Source: Clostridiaceae bacterium (lineage in GTDB: Bacteria > Bacillota > Clostridia > Saccharofermentanales > DTU023). Taken from it: a stretch of DNA of 64,000 nt. Below, one piece after another: positions 20,534 to 30,594 of the stretch. The stretch covers positions 1 to 64,000 of the forward strand of contig JAAYRL010000024.1 of assembly GCA_012518795.1 (NCBI GenBank), given 5' to 3'. The number at the start of each line of letters is the position of its first letter. Positions within the stretch are counted from its first letter, which is position 1. Under the pieces are notes generated by a model. That model ran no database searches. It was not told the origin of the DNA and saw only the letters and a list, made by a program, of their open reading frames with translations. The translations under genes were made by a program, and so were the position numbers.

Positions 20534-21202
20534 ATGGAAAACGAAAAAAATAAAGAAATAATGAAAAATAGTGACCTGAAATCCATCAAAAACGATCCGG
20601 CAACTAATAAAGAGAAAACTAAAATTAGAGTTTCCAAAAATGTTCCCTCTGAAACTAAATCAAAAACAAGAATCGGAGCACAGAAAAAAGTTCCGGTAGC
20701 TGAACAGGACCCGCCAATAAGCTTTGAACAAATTCTACGTGAGAAACGTCCGCAAGAATGGGATTTACTGCCTGATATAGAGCTCTATATGGATCAGTTA
20801 TTGAGCTACGTAAATCGTCAGGTTCCTGAAATGATGCGTGATCAGGAACTGACTAAATCAATGGTCAACAATTACATTAAACAACAGGTAATTCCTCGAC
20901 CTAATGGGAAGCGCTATACCAAACAACATATAGCCGAATTGAGTTATCTTTTGATGTTAAAAGAAGTATTACCGATTCAACAATGTAAAGAACTTTTTGA
21001 ACAATTAAAAATTGGTGACGATGTTGAGCAAAATTATGCAAAATTTCTGAATTTACTGGATGAAATATTGCTTGGTGGAGCTGACGATTTGACAAAAATA
21101 TCCGGAAAAGACACCGGTTCAGAAGCCTTGCGTTTTGCTTTGCTAAGTTATGTCACGCGCAGAATAGCTTTGTTTTTGATCAATCAAAACACGACTATTT
21201 AA
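20534..21202 (+). CDS. DUF1836 domain-containing protein
   Basis: MRDQELTKSMVNNYIKQQVIPRPNGKRYTKQHIAELSYLLMLKEVLPIQ resembles DUF1836/MerR-like HTH. Confidence 0.75.
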   Translation: MENEKNKEIMKNSDLKSIKNDPATNKEKTKIRVSKNVPSETKSKTRIGAQKKVPVAEQDPPISFEQILREKRPQEWDLLPDIELYMDQLLSYVNRQVPEMMRDQELTKSMVNNYIKQQVIPRPNGKRYTKQHIAELSYLLMLKEVLPIQQCKELFEQLKIGDDVEQNYAKFLNLLDEILLGGADDLTKISGKDTGSEALRFALLSYVTRRIALFLINQNTTI

Positions 21203-21339
21203 AGGAGTAAATGGTCTTTCTAAGTTTCCGGAATTCTTTTGCTCTTTAAAATGCGAGAAGAATCTGTTTGCAACAAAGATTGGACAAATGATTTCTATTA
21301 TTGTATTATGTTTTAGCATTGTTTTCGGGGAGTTAATTT

Positions 21340-21413
21340 GCGGGTGTAGTTCAACGGTAGAACATCAGCCTTCCAAGCTGAATACGAGGGTTCGATTCCC
21401 TTCACCCGCTCCA
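21340..21413 (+). tRNA. tRNA-Gly (anticodon TCC), CCA encoded
   Basis: GCGGGTG...CACCCGC acceptor, TTCGATT T-loop, anticodon loop CTTCCAA. Confidence 0.96.
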
Positions 21414-21436
21414 TTATAGCTCCTCATTTCAATTAC

Positions 21437-21513
21437 GGGTCTATAGCTCAGCTGGATAGAGCAACAGCCTTCTAAGCTGTGGGTCGCAGGTTCGAATCCT
21501 GCTAGGCTCACCA
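21437..21513 (+). tRNA. tRNA-Arg (anticodon TCT), CCA encoded
   Basis: GGGTCTA/TAGGCTC acceptor (two wobbles), TAGCTCAGCTGGATAGAGCA D-arm, anticodon loop CTTCTAA, GGTTCGAATCC T-arm. Confidence 0.95.
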
Positions 21514-21518
21514 TCGTG

Positions 21519-21559
21519 AAAGCACTGATATTAAGGCGTTTCAGTGCTTTTTTATTTTT
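21519..21559 (+). terminator. Rho-independent terminator after the tRNA-Arg
   Basis: AAAGCACTGA-(12 nt)-TCAGTGCTTT followed by TTTATTTTT. Confidence 0.88.
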
Positions 21560-21602
21560 AAATTAATCTTCGAAAATTTATTTTGCACTATATTTTGCTC
21601 GT

Positions 21603-21694
21603 AATGACTTAAAAGTCAGCAGAATTTTGAACCGAATGTATGTCATAATATATTAGGGTGCATCAAATGACTTAAAAATCAGCAGAATTTTGAA
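21603..21694 (+). repeat. Two 29-nt direct repeats (1 mismatch), 63 nt apart
   Basis: AATGACTTAAAA[G/A]TCAGCAGAATTTTGAA at 21603-21631 and 21666-21694. Confidence 0.85.
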
Positions 21695-21701
21695 AGCAAA
21701 T

Positions 21702-21908
21702 TTAACAATCAAAAAGATCATTTAATCTCTCTGCTATATTTTCTTTTCTCTTTGCTGTTTCATCATGATCTATCTCAAAATATACCCTGATTACATCTCC
21801 CTCTTTTGCTTTGGAGGGTAAAAGAGATTTTTTAATATTAATTATTTCACCTTCCATCTCACATATAGCGTATTCATTTTCAAAACGATCAACTAATAAT
21901 TTAATCAT
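21702..21908 (-). CDS. DUF3006 domain-containing protein
   Basis: LLVDRFENEYAICEMEGEIINIKKSLLPSKAKEGDVIRV; directly downstream of an MBL-fold gene, a common pairing. Confidence 0.8.
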   Translation of the reverse strand: MIKLLVDRFENEYAICEMEGEIINIKKSLLPSKAKEGDVIRVYFEIDHDETAKRKENIAERLNDLFDC

Positions 21909-22041
21909 ATAAACCTCTATGAATAGTATTTCTTTAAAAGTCTCAGCACTACATTTTTTAATACTATGTGAAGTAGATTTCTCATAAAAATCTGAAGAGT
22001 AAATCTATTTATATATTAATGATATTTATAAATTAATGATA

Positions 22042-23475
22042 TTATGGATTGCATCTCTTGCAGGGAACATAACCTTGATTTATTGCATCGTTTCTGTCGT
22101 AGATCGGCACTTTATTACCGGGATTCATTTGATCGACAGAACTACAAGAACTATGATGAAATTTTCCTGTGTTTGAATTTCCTATATAAGGTGCTACTGC
22201 AGGTTGAATTATTGGTGCTTCGGTTACTAAAGTAGTTGTTGGCGGAACAGATGACTGTGTTACTGTCTGTGCAATGGTTTGTTCAACAGTAGATTCAACA
22301 GTAGATTCAACAGTAGATTTAATAGTAGCTTCAATAGTAACAGTTTGCTCCCCGGTAGTTTCACTGATATTTTGAGGTGCAGCTGAAATAGGCGTTTGTG
22401 TGGTTATTGTCTGAAGCACTTCTGTTGTTGGCAAAGTACCGGCTATTAGTCCATTATTGGGCTTTTGATTAAACGATATACTTTTTCCGTCTGAAGATGC
22501 AATGATTGATCCTTGTAAATCGGTTCTATAAATATCAATGTTGTTGTCTCTTAATCTTTGTAATACTTTAAGATCCGGATAGCCATAAGAATTGTCTTGG
22601 GCACAGGAAATGACTGCATAACTTGGAGTGACAGCTGTGATGAATTGATCGGTAGTGCCGGTATCTGATCCGTGATGAGCGACTTTTAACACGTCAGCAC
22701 TTATGTCTTGATTGCTGCTAATTATTTCTAATTCAGAAATTGCTTCAATATCTCCCGTAAAAAGAAATGAATTATCACCGTGATTTAATTTTAATGCAAT
22801 CGAATAATTGTTTAAATCTTCATAGAAGTCAGAAACGGGAGCAACTATAGTGAAACTTGCATCACCGAAATTGTAGACATCATTAACATTAGGCTGAAAA
22901 ACCTTGGCTCTGCTAAATGCGACTGAAGTTAAAAAATTGTCAAATGTCTCAGAAGTATGAGTTACATTAGGCATTATAATAGTATCTATTTCAATGCTTT
23001 CTACAATTTCAATAAGCCCGCCAATGTGATCTTCATGTGGATGTGTTGCAATAACATAATCTAAAGAATCAATATTTTGATCTTGGAGATAGTTATAGCA
23101 ACTTCGATCTTGTGAACCACCGTCGATCAACATGTTGTAGTCGCCATATTTAATTAAAATGCTATCTCCTTGTCCCACATCTATAAAGTGGACTTCTAAT
23201 CTTTCCTGATGGTCCTGTTTGATTTCCTTTGTCGTAGAAACAGCTAATGATTTTTTAGATTTTTCTGTCGAGGATTTTTCTGTTGTAGTTCTCGCAGCTG
23301 AAGTTTTTTCTGAAGTTACTTCTGAAGTGGTCTCTGATGCTGTTTCTTCAGAGACGCTTTCTATGGTTTTAGGTTTAGATGATTCCTTAATTTCAAGACG
23401 ACCGCGATTTGAACAACCTGAAAATATTAAAAATATTGAAAGTAAAAGTAAAATGAATTTATTGTATTTTTTCAT
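22042..23475 (-). CDS. Secreted/lipoprotein ComEC-like MBL-fold metallohydrolase with C-terminal Cys-rich (Ada-like) domain
   Basis: Lipobox FLIFSGC; HFIDVGQGDSILIKYGDYNMLIDGG; ATHPHEDHIGG; KVAHHGSDTGT; C-term YIGNSNTGKFHHSSCSSV...GYVPCKRCNP. Confidence 0.88.
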   Translation of the reverse strand: MKKYNKFILLLLSIFLIFSGCSNRGRLEIKESSKPKTIESVSEETASETTSEVTSEKTSAARTTTEKSSTEKSKKSLAVSTTKEIKQDHQERLEVHFIDVGQGDSILIKYGDYNMLIDGGSQDRSCYNYLQDQNIDSLDYVIATHPHEDHIGGLIEIVESIEIDTIIMPNVTHTSETFDNFLTSVAFSRAKVFQPNVNDVYNFGDASFTIVAPVSDFYEDLNNYSIALKLNHGDNSFLFTGDIEAISELEIISSNQDISADVLKVAHHGSDTGTTDQFITAVTPSYAVISCAQDNSYGYPDLKVLQRLRDNNIDIYRTDLQGSIIASSDGKSISFNQKPNNGLIAGTLPTTEVLQTITTQTPISAAPQNISETTGEQTVTIEATIKSTVESTVESTVEQTIAQTVTQSSVPPTTTLVTEAPIIQPAVAPYIGNSNTGKFHHSSCSSVDQMNPGNKVPIYDRNDAINQGYVPCKRCNP

Positions 23476-23846
23476 ATATCTGTAAAATCTCCTGATTTAT
23501 CGATAAAACTATTTTAACATGAAGCGGATTTTGATTTCTTATAATTAAACCATTTTCTTTTTTTCATATATTTATCTTTAATAATAGATAGATAAAAATT
23601 ATTACATAATTAAATTCTGTAATTAAACAAGAAGTGAAAAATTAATTGTTTGTGAAATACTTTTGAATAATTTCTTATATTGATTGAAAAAACAAAAGAT
23701 TATTGTCACAATATATGCGGTGTCAGATTTGCATTCTGCTTTTAAAAATCGAATCATTAAAATTTTTTATTTGTTATTAAGTTAACATCTGATATATATT
23801 ATGATTGTTTAAAAAATAATTTGTTGTCACTGGAAGGAGTATATCT

Positions 23847-25952
23847 ATGAATCAATTAACGGTTATTCTTATAGTTTCATTTGCGGTCAGTGTGCTGGCT
23901 TTTTTCGTTGCTTGGCTACTCTATCGTTGGCTGGTTGGAATCAGGGTTGAGAACAAGCGAGCTCTTGAATTATCGGGATTGATTCGTGAAGGCTCGAATA
24001 CTTTTCTTAAACGAGAGTATCGATATCTTGCATATTTCGGTTCAGCAGTTGCGGCTCTTATTTTATTATTCCTGCCTAAACCTATTTGGCAAGGGAATGT
24101 TATAGATAATATATCAATGGCTTTAGCCTATATTACCGGTACGTTTTTTTCCGGACTGGCCGGAAAAATTGGCATGGAAGTTGCTACACGCGCCAATGTA
24201 CGTGCTGCAGAAGCTGCAGCCAAGCATGGGATCAGCTTGTCTTTTTTAAGTGGTTTTCGTGGTGGAGCAGTTATGGGTATGGCAGTTGTCGGTGCCAGCT
24301 TATTAGGTGTATGTGCAATTTACGCTTTTACCGGTGATGCAATAACCTTGTTAGGTTTCAGTTTCGGGGCAAGTTCAATGGCATTATTTGCTAAAGCCGG
24401 TGGTGGTATTTTTACAAAAACAGCTGATATCAGTGCTGACTTAGTCGGTAAAGTCACTTTAGGGTTGCCTGAAGACGATCCGCGTAATCCGGCTGTAATT
24501 GCTGATAATGTAGGTGATAATGTCGGTGACGTAGCAGGTATGGGTGCTGATTTATTCGATTCTAATGTTGCCGCTATGGCTGCTGCCTTAGTAATGGGAA
24601 TTTCACTAGATCAACAGGCCGGCAACAATCTCAATGTAATGACTGTGTTTTGTTTTGCGACAGTTGGTTTGTTGGCTTCAATCATCGGTGTAGGAACAGC
24701 CCGTTTAAAAGAAGGTGAAAATCCAACAAAAGTGTTAAATTCGAGTACTTATGTTACTACTGCCATATATTTAATTTTAACTGCCGGTTTGACAGCTATA
24801 TTTAATTTCTCATGGAGAGTATGGGGAGCTGCGGCGATCGGATTAGCTGTAGGGTTAATAATCGGTTTGACTACGGATTACTTTACCAATGATGAACGCA
24901 GGCCTGTGCGTACCGTAGCCAAGATGTCTGAATCGGGTCCTGCCTTTACTATTCTTTCGGGTATTTCATATTCCTTTATCAGTGTACTTCCGGCTATGCT
25001 GGGAATTGCTGTTGCTGCTTTACTGGCATACACTATATGTAATCCATTGGGCGACGGTTATGCTATGTACGGCATTTCAATGTCTGCTGTCGGTATGCTA
25101 TCTATAGTTGGTATGATTATCTCAAATGATGCTTATGGTCCGATTGTCGATAACGCACGCGGTTTGGTTGAGATGGCTGAATTAGGAGATGAAGCTTTGG
25201 AAATAACAGATGAATTAGACAGTGCCGGAAATACAGTCAAAGCTATTACCAAAGGATTTGCAATCGGTGCAGCAGGTTTGACGGTCATTTCTATGCTGGG
25301 TGCTTATATTACTGAGGTTAATGTTGCAGCAGTTGAGCAAGGTATCATCAAAGCCGGTGAAAGTCTATTAAAGGGTTTTGATATTCTTGATCCTTTGGTA
25401 TTTTTTGGTTTAATTGTTGGTGCTGCGGTTCCGGCGGTTTTCTCTGCCATGTTAATGCGTGGAGTTGATAAAAATGCTGTACGGATGGTTGAAGAAATCC
25501 ATCGTCAATTTGATGAAATTGAAGGGCTAAAGGAAGGTGCAGAGGGTGTAGTTCCTGAATATGATAAATGTATATCTATTGCAACAGATGGTGCATTGAG
25601 AGAACTTATTCCTGCCGGTTTATTTGCGATAATAGCGACTGTTGTTGTCGGTTTTACCGGTGGGGTTTCTGCGATAGGCGGTTTCCTGACCGGAAATATT
25701 GTCACCGGATTATTACTTTCACTATTTATGTCAAATGCAGGTGGCCTCTGGGATAATGCCAAGAAATATATAGAAGCAGGTAATTGTGGCGGACCGGGTT
25801 CTGATGCTCATAAAGCTGCGGTTGTCGGTGATACAGTTGGTGATCCGTTTAAAGATACTGCAGGACCTTCAATCAATACGCAAATTACTGTTGTGTCTTT
25901 ACTTTCTTCATTGATGGCATCCATTTTTCTGGCTTTTTCATTGTTTGGCTGA
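23847..25952 (+). CDS. hppA: membrane-bound (ion-pumping) pyrophosphatase
   Basis: GGGIFTKTADISADLVGKV, DNVGDNVGDVAGMGADLFDS, ISNDAYGPIVDNARGLVEMA, GDTVGDPFKDTAGPSINTQI. Confidence 0.95.
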   Translation: MNQLTVILIVSFAVSVLAFFVAWLLYRWLVGIRVENKRALELSGLIREGSNTFLKREYRYLAYFGSAVAALILLFLPKPIWQGNVIDNISMALAYITGTFFSGLAGKIGMEVATRANVRAAEAAAKHGISLSFLSGFRGGAVMGMAVVGASLLGVCAIYAFTGDAITLLGFSFGASSMALFAKAGGGIFTKTADISADLVGKVTLGLPEDDPRNPAVIADNVGDNVGDVAGMGADLFDSNVAAMAAALVMGISLDQQAGNNLNVMTVFCFATVGLLASIIGVGTARLKEGENPTKVLNSSTYVTTAIYLILTAGLTAIFNFSWRVWGAAAIGLAVGLIIGLTTDYFTNDERRPVRTVAKMSESGPAFTILSGISYSFISVLPAMLGIAVAALLAYTICNPLGDGYAMYGISMSAVGMLSIVGMIISNDAYGPIVDNARGLVEMAELGDEALEITDELDSAGNTVKAITKGFAIGAAGLTVISMLGAYITEVNVAAVEQGIIKAGESLLKGFDILDPLVFFGLIVGAAVPAVFSAMLMRGVDKNAVRMVEEIHRQFDEIEGLKEGAEGVVPEYDKCISIATDGALRELIPAGLFAIIATVVVGFTGGVSAIGGFLTGNIVTGLLLSLFMSNAGGLWDNAKKYIEAGNCGGPGSDAHKAAVVGDTVGDPFKDTAGPSINTQITVVSLLSSLMASIFLAFSLFG

Positions 25953-25958
25953 TATTAG

Positions 25959-26567
25959 TTATGGTTGTTGAAATGCCGTAAGAATATCTCGTAAACGTTG
26001 TTCAGTATCAGGATCTTGTCGCATTCGCTCAGCTACGCCGGGCATTGAGACAGTTGCAGCTAAACCGTGAACCATAGACCACATTGCAAGCAAAATATTA
26101 TGTTTTTGTTTTTCAGAGATGGGAAAGTTTTCAAAAATTGATTCAGCGGCGTGTTTGAGTACCGAAAAGGCTGGATTTTCATTATATTGATTATTTAAAA
26201 GAATGGCTTCTGCATGGTTGCTTCGGCTAAATAATACGGAAAAATAATTGGGTTTGTTTAGAAAAAACAAGATGTAAGTAAGTCCCAGTTCAATTATCAG
26301 CGATTTATTTCCGGAATGAAGTTTTTCGGTTTCTTGAAGTTGCTTGGTTAATTCAAGCATGACAAAATCTATGATTGCACGGATAAACTCGTCTTTATTT
26401 TTAAAGTGTGCATATGGTGCAGCAGAACTTACACCACATTGTTTTGCGACTTCTCGCAGTGAGAGCTTTTCTTCACCGTATTGTGCGAGCATTTCTAAGC
26501 CTTGGCGGATCAAAGCTTGGGGTAGATTTCCATGATGATAGTTTTGTTTTGCCATGTTTACTCCCAA
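25959..26567 (-). CDS. TetR/AcrR family transcriptional regulator
   Basis: LREVAKQCGVSSAAPYAHFKNKDEFIRAI HTH; WHG-like C-terminal domain. Confidence 0.88.
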   Translation of the reverse strand: MGVNMAKQNYHHGNLPQALIRQGLEMLAQYGEEKLSLREVAKQCGVSSAAPYAHFKNKDEFIRAIIDFVMLELTKQLQETEKLHSGNKSLIIELGLTYILFFLNKPNYFSVLFSRSNHAEAILLNNQYNENPAFSVLKHAAESIFENFPISEKQKHNILLAMWSMVHGLAATVSMPGVAERMRQDPDTEQRLRDILTAFQQP

Positions 26568-26788
26568 GTAATTTACTCATAGTTTTCTTAATCAAGTGTA
26601 TTTTGTATAAAATATTCCTGATCAATGAATCGTATAAATAATAAAATGATACTTAAAACTGAAATACTTATCAAATTAAGTCAAGAGATTTATCTATAGC
26701 TATATTGAAAATTAAATATTTTCTGATGTATACTCTTAAAGACTTAATTTTAGCCGCAAATTATTTGCCGTAATATTGGGAGGTTCTT

Positions 26789-27607
26789 ATCAGTAGATAT
26801 TTAATTGTCATTATCATTTTTGTTTTTATCTTGTTATTGATATTTATTATCAAAGGTCTTAACAACACATTAATCGTTACGAAACATAGAATGTTATCAC
26901 CGAAAATTGATAAGTCGTTTAAAGTTGCGATTATTGCTGATTTGCACAGTTGTTATTATGGTGAAAATCAAAATGAATTAATCAGGGCAATTGACTCTAA
27001 TCAACCTGATTTAGTGTTTTTTATTGGAGATATTCTTGATGAAAAAATGCCGGATGATAATGCATATATCACTTTAAAAAGACTAACTCGGAAGTATCCT
27101 GCTTTCTATGTTTTCGGAAATCATGAATTTTATACAGGTAAAATCGATCAGATAAAACAAATGGTCGGTGATTTAGGCGTTAAAATTTTAGCCGGAGAGC
27201 AAGCTGAAATTGTGATTAAAGAGAATAGGTTAATTATTAAAGGTCTGTCTGATCCGGAAATTGGTGCTGAAGAATATAACCGTCAATTAGAGGCTATTAA
27301 GGTTAGCTTTACAAATAATTTTACTTTTCTTTTGGCTCATCGACCTGAGCGGATTGACGATTATAACAAGATTCGACATGATTTGGTTTTAAGCGGACAT
27401 GCCCATGGTGGTCATTGGAGGATACCGAAAATTTTGCCGGGGATTTATGCACCGCATCAAGGATTGTTTCCCCGTTACACTTCCGGATTTTATCAATTAA
27501 AGCGTAGCAAATTATTGGTCAGTCGCGGCTTGAGTCGAGAAAACATTAAAATTCCCAGGTTCTATAACTCACCTGAAGTTATAATTTTAGAATTAGCAAA
27601 AAGTTAA
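26789..27607 (+). CDS. Membrane-anchored metallophosphoesterase; proposed ATC start at 26789 (ORF track starts at TTG 26831)
   Basis: IADLHSCYYG, GDILDE, FGNHEFY, SGHAHGGHW; GGGAGG at 26778-26783 and an in-frame TM helix upstream of the called start. Confidence 0.75.
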   Translation: MSRYLIVIIIFVFILLLIFIIKGLNNTLIVTKHRMLSPKIDKSFKVAIIADLHSCYYGENQNELIRAIDSNQPDLVFFIGDILDEKMPDDNAYITLKRLTRKYPAFYVFGNHEFYTGKIDQIKQMVGDLGVKILAGEQAEIVIKENRLIIKGLSDPEIGAEEYNRQLEAIKVSFTNNFTFLLAHRPERIDDYNKIRHDLVLSGHAHGGHWRIPKILPGIYAPHQGLFPRYTSGFYQLKRSKLLVSRGLSRENIKIPRFYNSPEVIILELAKS

Positions 27608-27832
27608 TTAGGGTCTGCTGCCCAAAACATATTTTGCCCGAGATTTCCAAACAAGAGCTCGTTGACCTAACTGAAAAAATTAAATTTAGAATTAAAAATC
27701 TGACACAAAGTTAATTAAAAATTAAATCTGTATTCTATATCTTTCTGTTACAATTAAATAAGCAAAATAATCATTGTTTTATAGGAGCTGAGGTTTGTCT
27801 AACGAACAAATTTTTTGTTGTGGAGGTTAGCA

Positions 27833-29305
27833 ATGAAAAGAATAGTAGCACTTTGTTTAAGTATTTTAATGATAATTTCATTAATCACAGCTTGTGATAA
27901 AAATAATACAAATTCTTCTGAAAAAGAGGATGATAATAGTCTTTCGAATGATAATGATCAATCAATCAGTGAGAATACTCAATTAAACTCTGAAAAAAAT
28001 GAACAAATAAACGGAAATGAATTTGAAAAAGCGGCGTTAGCTAGCCCGGATTATCCGCAGATGGCTCAATATCCGGATGAGATGTCATTTATTGATACGA
28101 AAACCGGGGAATTTGATCAAGAAGGATTTGATCAGGTTTATGATGCGTGGAGGGCTGATCGCGATAAACAATTTACTTATATAGAAAAATTTTCCGGCGA
28201 TTATTACAGTTATTTTTCTGATACATCTAAAACAATTTTAGCAGATCAGAATCAAAAAAATCCTGTTTATTCACCTCTGAGTTTATATATGGCTTTAGCT
28301 ATGTTAGCTGAAACAACGGATGGTCAAAGCAGAGAACAAATTTTGAATTTGTTGAAAACCCAAGATATTGCCAGTTTAAGAACTGATGCGGAGGCAATCT
28401 GGAATAGCAATTATTGTCAAGATGGTGCTTTGAACAGTCTACTGGCAAATTCGCTTTGGCTGGATAATGAATATGAGTATCAAACGGATACCATCAAAAT
28501 GTTAAGTGAAAATTATTATGCCTCAGCATTTCAAGGCGAAATGGGATCTAAACAATACAATGATCAATTACATTCTTGGATTAACGCTAATACCGGTAAT
28601 TTATTGAGTGAGCAGGCAGGCAACTTAGCATTTGAACCGGATACAATTTTAGGTTTGGTTTCGACAGTTTTGTTTCAAGCAAAATGGGTTAATCAATTTG
28701 CGGAAAGCAATACAAAAAAAGCTACTTTTCATGGTGTAGATGAGGATATTGAATTTGATTTCCTGAATTATAGCGGCAGTGATACCTACTATTGGGCGGA
28801 GAATTTCGGAGCTGTTAGATTACCATTGGAATCCGGTGGTAATATGTGGTTCATGTTACCTGATGAAGATGTTGAACCGCTGGATATCATCAAGAATGAT
28901 CAATTCTATCAATTGCTTGAAAATGATAATTGGCAAGATCAAAAATTTCTTACTGTAAATTTCAGTGTGCCGAAGTTTGATGTCAGTTCTGATTTTAATT
29001 TGAATCAACCATTGCAGAATCTTGGAATCAAAGATGTTTTTGAGCTAAATCAGGCGGACTTTACACCAATATTAGCAAATGATTCTGATCCGGCATTTTT
29101 ATCAACTGTCAAACAGGGAACCAGGGTTGCGATTGATGAAGAAGGGGTGACTGCTGCAAGTTTTACGGCAATGATGATAGCAGGTGCAGCAATGCCACCG
29201 GAAGAAGAGATCGATTTTATTTTAGATCGACCATTTGTTTTTGTTATTGATGGTATAAGCGGCTTACCAATCTTTGTCGGTATTGTTAACCAAGTGGAGC
29301 CTTAA
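27833..29305 (+). CDS. serpin family protein, predicted lipoprotein
   Basis: Lipobox LITAC; NPVYSPLSLYMALAMLAE; RVAIDEEGVTAASFTAMMIAG hinge; RPFVFVIDGISGLPIFVGIV. Confidence 0.9.
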   Translation: MKRIVALCLSILMIISLITACDKNNTNSSEKEDDNSLSNDNDQSISENTQLNSEKNEQINGNEFEKAALASPDYPQMAQYPDEMSFIDTKTGEFDQEGFDQVYDAWRADRDKQFTYIEKFSGDYYSYFSDTSKTILADQNQKNPVYSPLSLYMALAMLAETTDGQSREQILNLLKTQDIASLRTDAEAIWNSNYCQDGALNSLLANSLWLDNEYEYQTDTIKMLSENYYASAFQGEMGSKQYNDQLHSWINANTGNLLSEQAGNLAFEPDTILGLVSTVLFQAKWVNQFAESNTKKATFHGVDEDIEFDFLNYSGSDTYYWAENFGAVRLPLESGGNMWFMLPDEDVEPLDIIKNDQFYQLLENDNWQDQKFLTVNFSVPKFDVSSDFNLNQPLQNLGIKDVFELNQADFTPILANDSDPAFLSTVKQGTRVAIDEEGVTAASFTAMMIAGAAMPPEEEIDFILDRPFVFVIDGISGLPIFVGIVNQVEP

Positions 29306-29340
29306 ATAGATTGCCTTACCATTTAGTGATATAAATAAGA

Positions 29341-29670
29341 TTAAAATACCAACAACATTAAGGCGATTGCCACAATTCCGATAATCATTGAAATGAAAAT
29401 GTTTTTTGTTTTATATGCAATAAAAAACACAATCAGGGAAGGAATAATTTTCAAATTAACCAGAGGATTGAAACTTAAATTGTTCTCCCAGAAAACCAGA
29501 TCAGAAAAGACAAGTGCGGAAAAAATGGTAACAGGTATGAAAGACAGCCATTTAGTGAGTGATGGCGGTATTTCTTTATTCTTGAAAAACAGCATCGGTA
29601 TTATGCGAGGAATAAAAGTAGCTATTGCTGCACCGAATATAATAATCCATTTTTCAGTTGTCATGTTCAC
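29341..29670 (-). CDS. azlD: AzlD-family branched-chain amino acid export subunit
   Basis: Short 4-TM protein, IIFGAAIATFIPRIIPMLFF; overlaps the AzlC gene. Confidence 0.83.
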   Translation of the reverse strand: MNMTTEKWIIIFGAAIATFIPRIIPMLFFKNKEIPPSLTKWLSFIPVTIFSALVFSDLVFWENNLSFNPLVNLKIIPSLIVFFIAYKTKNIFISMIIGIVAIALMLLVF

Positions 29671-30376
29671 CTCTTAGACTATTATGTTTTTGATCGGTTT
29701 GTGTTTTATTACTCAGAATAAAACCGATTGTCGAAGCGATTACTGCTGCAATAACTAAAGAAATATTATTTTGCAAAAGCATTTTAAATATAATCGCCAA
29801 TATTCCGGAAATAATAGCAACGATCAGGTGAACTTTAGATACGACTTGTTCTACAAGCATTGCGATAAACATTGCAACTAAAACATAATTGACAACAGTC
29901 AGAGAAATATTAATATTTTGACCGATCAATGTTCCGCAGAAACTGCTGATGATCCATGAAAAATGAGCTAATAGATTGGTGGTCAATGCTTTACTTGGTG
30001 TCCAATCAGGATTTGTTGTGAATTGAGTTATATTGGTGCCGAATGTTTCATCGACGATAGTTTGAGCAAATAGCAGATAAAATCCGATTGATTTTCCTTT
30101 CAGATATTGTATTAAGCCTGATGACATCAAGAGGTGTCTCGAATTAACAAAGAAAATTGTCACAATGATTGAAATCGGTGAACTTCCGACAGATACTAAT
30201 TGGGCAATCATAAACTGTCCTGCTCCGGCGAAGACTAATAAACTCATTATCATTACACTGAAAGGAGAAAAACCGGCTTTATCCAGAGCAATACCGCAAG
30301 CAAGTCCAAGCGGAATATAACTCAACATTACATAAACAATTTTTTTGAATCCGGCAAGCCAATCTTTTCGTGACAT
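29654..30376 (-). CDS. azlC: AzlC-family branched-chain amino acid export permease
   Basis: YIPLGLACGIALDKAGFSPF, FAGAGQFMIAQL, FFVNSRHLLMS. Confidence 0.87.
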   Translation of the reverse strand: MSRKDWLAGFKKIVYVMLSYIPLGLACGIALDKAGFSPFSVMIMSLLVFAGAGQFMIAQLVSVGSSPISIIVTIFFVNSRHLLMSSGLIQYLKGKSIGFYLLFAQTIVDETFGTNITQFTTNPDWTPSKALTTNLLAHFSWIISSFCGTLIGQNINISLTVVNYVLVAMFIAMLVEQVVSKVHLIVAIISGILAIIFKMLLQNNISLVIAAVIASTIGFILSNKTQTDQKHNSLRGEHDN

Positions 30377-30594
30377 ATTTTCAACTTATCTATGATATTT
30401 GTATATATATTTTATAATTCATATTATTGCAATGTATAGTATAAAATTAATTTTTATGCAAAATTATTTTTAAAATTACATTTTTAAATTATACCAAAAT
30501 ATATAAAATAATCTATTCTAAAATAATTAACTTGTATTTTGCATAGATAATTAAAATACTATAACATCTTAGAATTTCTCTCGTTCAGCTCAAA

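Noticed and set aside
21603-21694. 29-nt direct repeats next to the tRNA genes as att sites of an integrated element
   Set aside because: Only 63 nt apart, not matching a tRNA 3' end, and no integrase or cargo between them
22044-22235. 63-aa plus-strand Cys-rich ORF
   Set aside because: Antisense to the C-terminal domain of the MBL-fold lipoprotein
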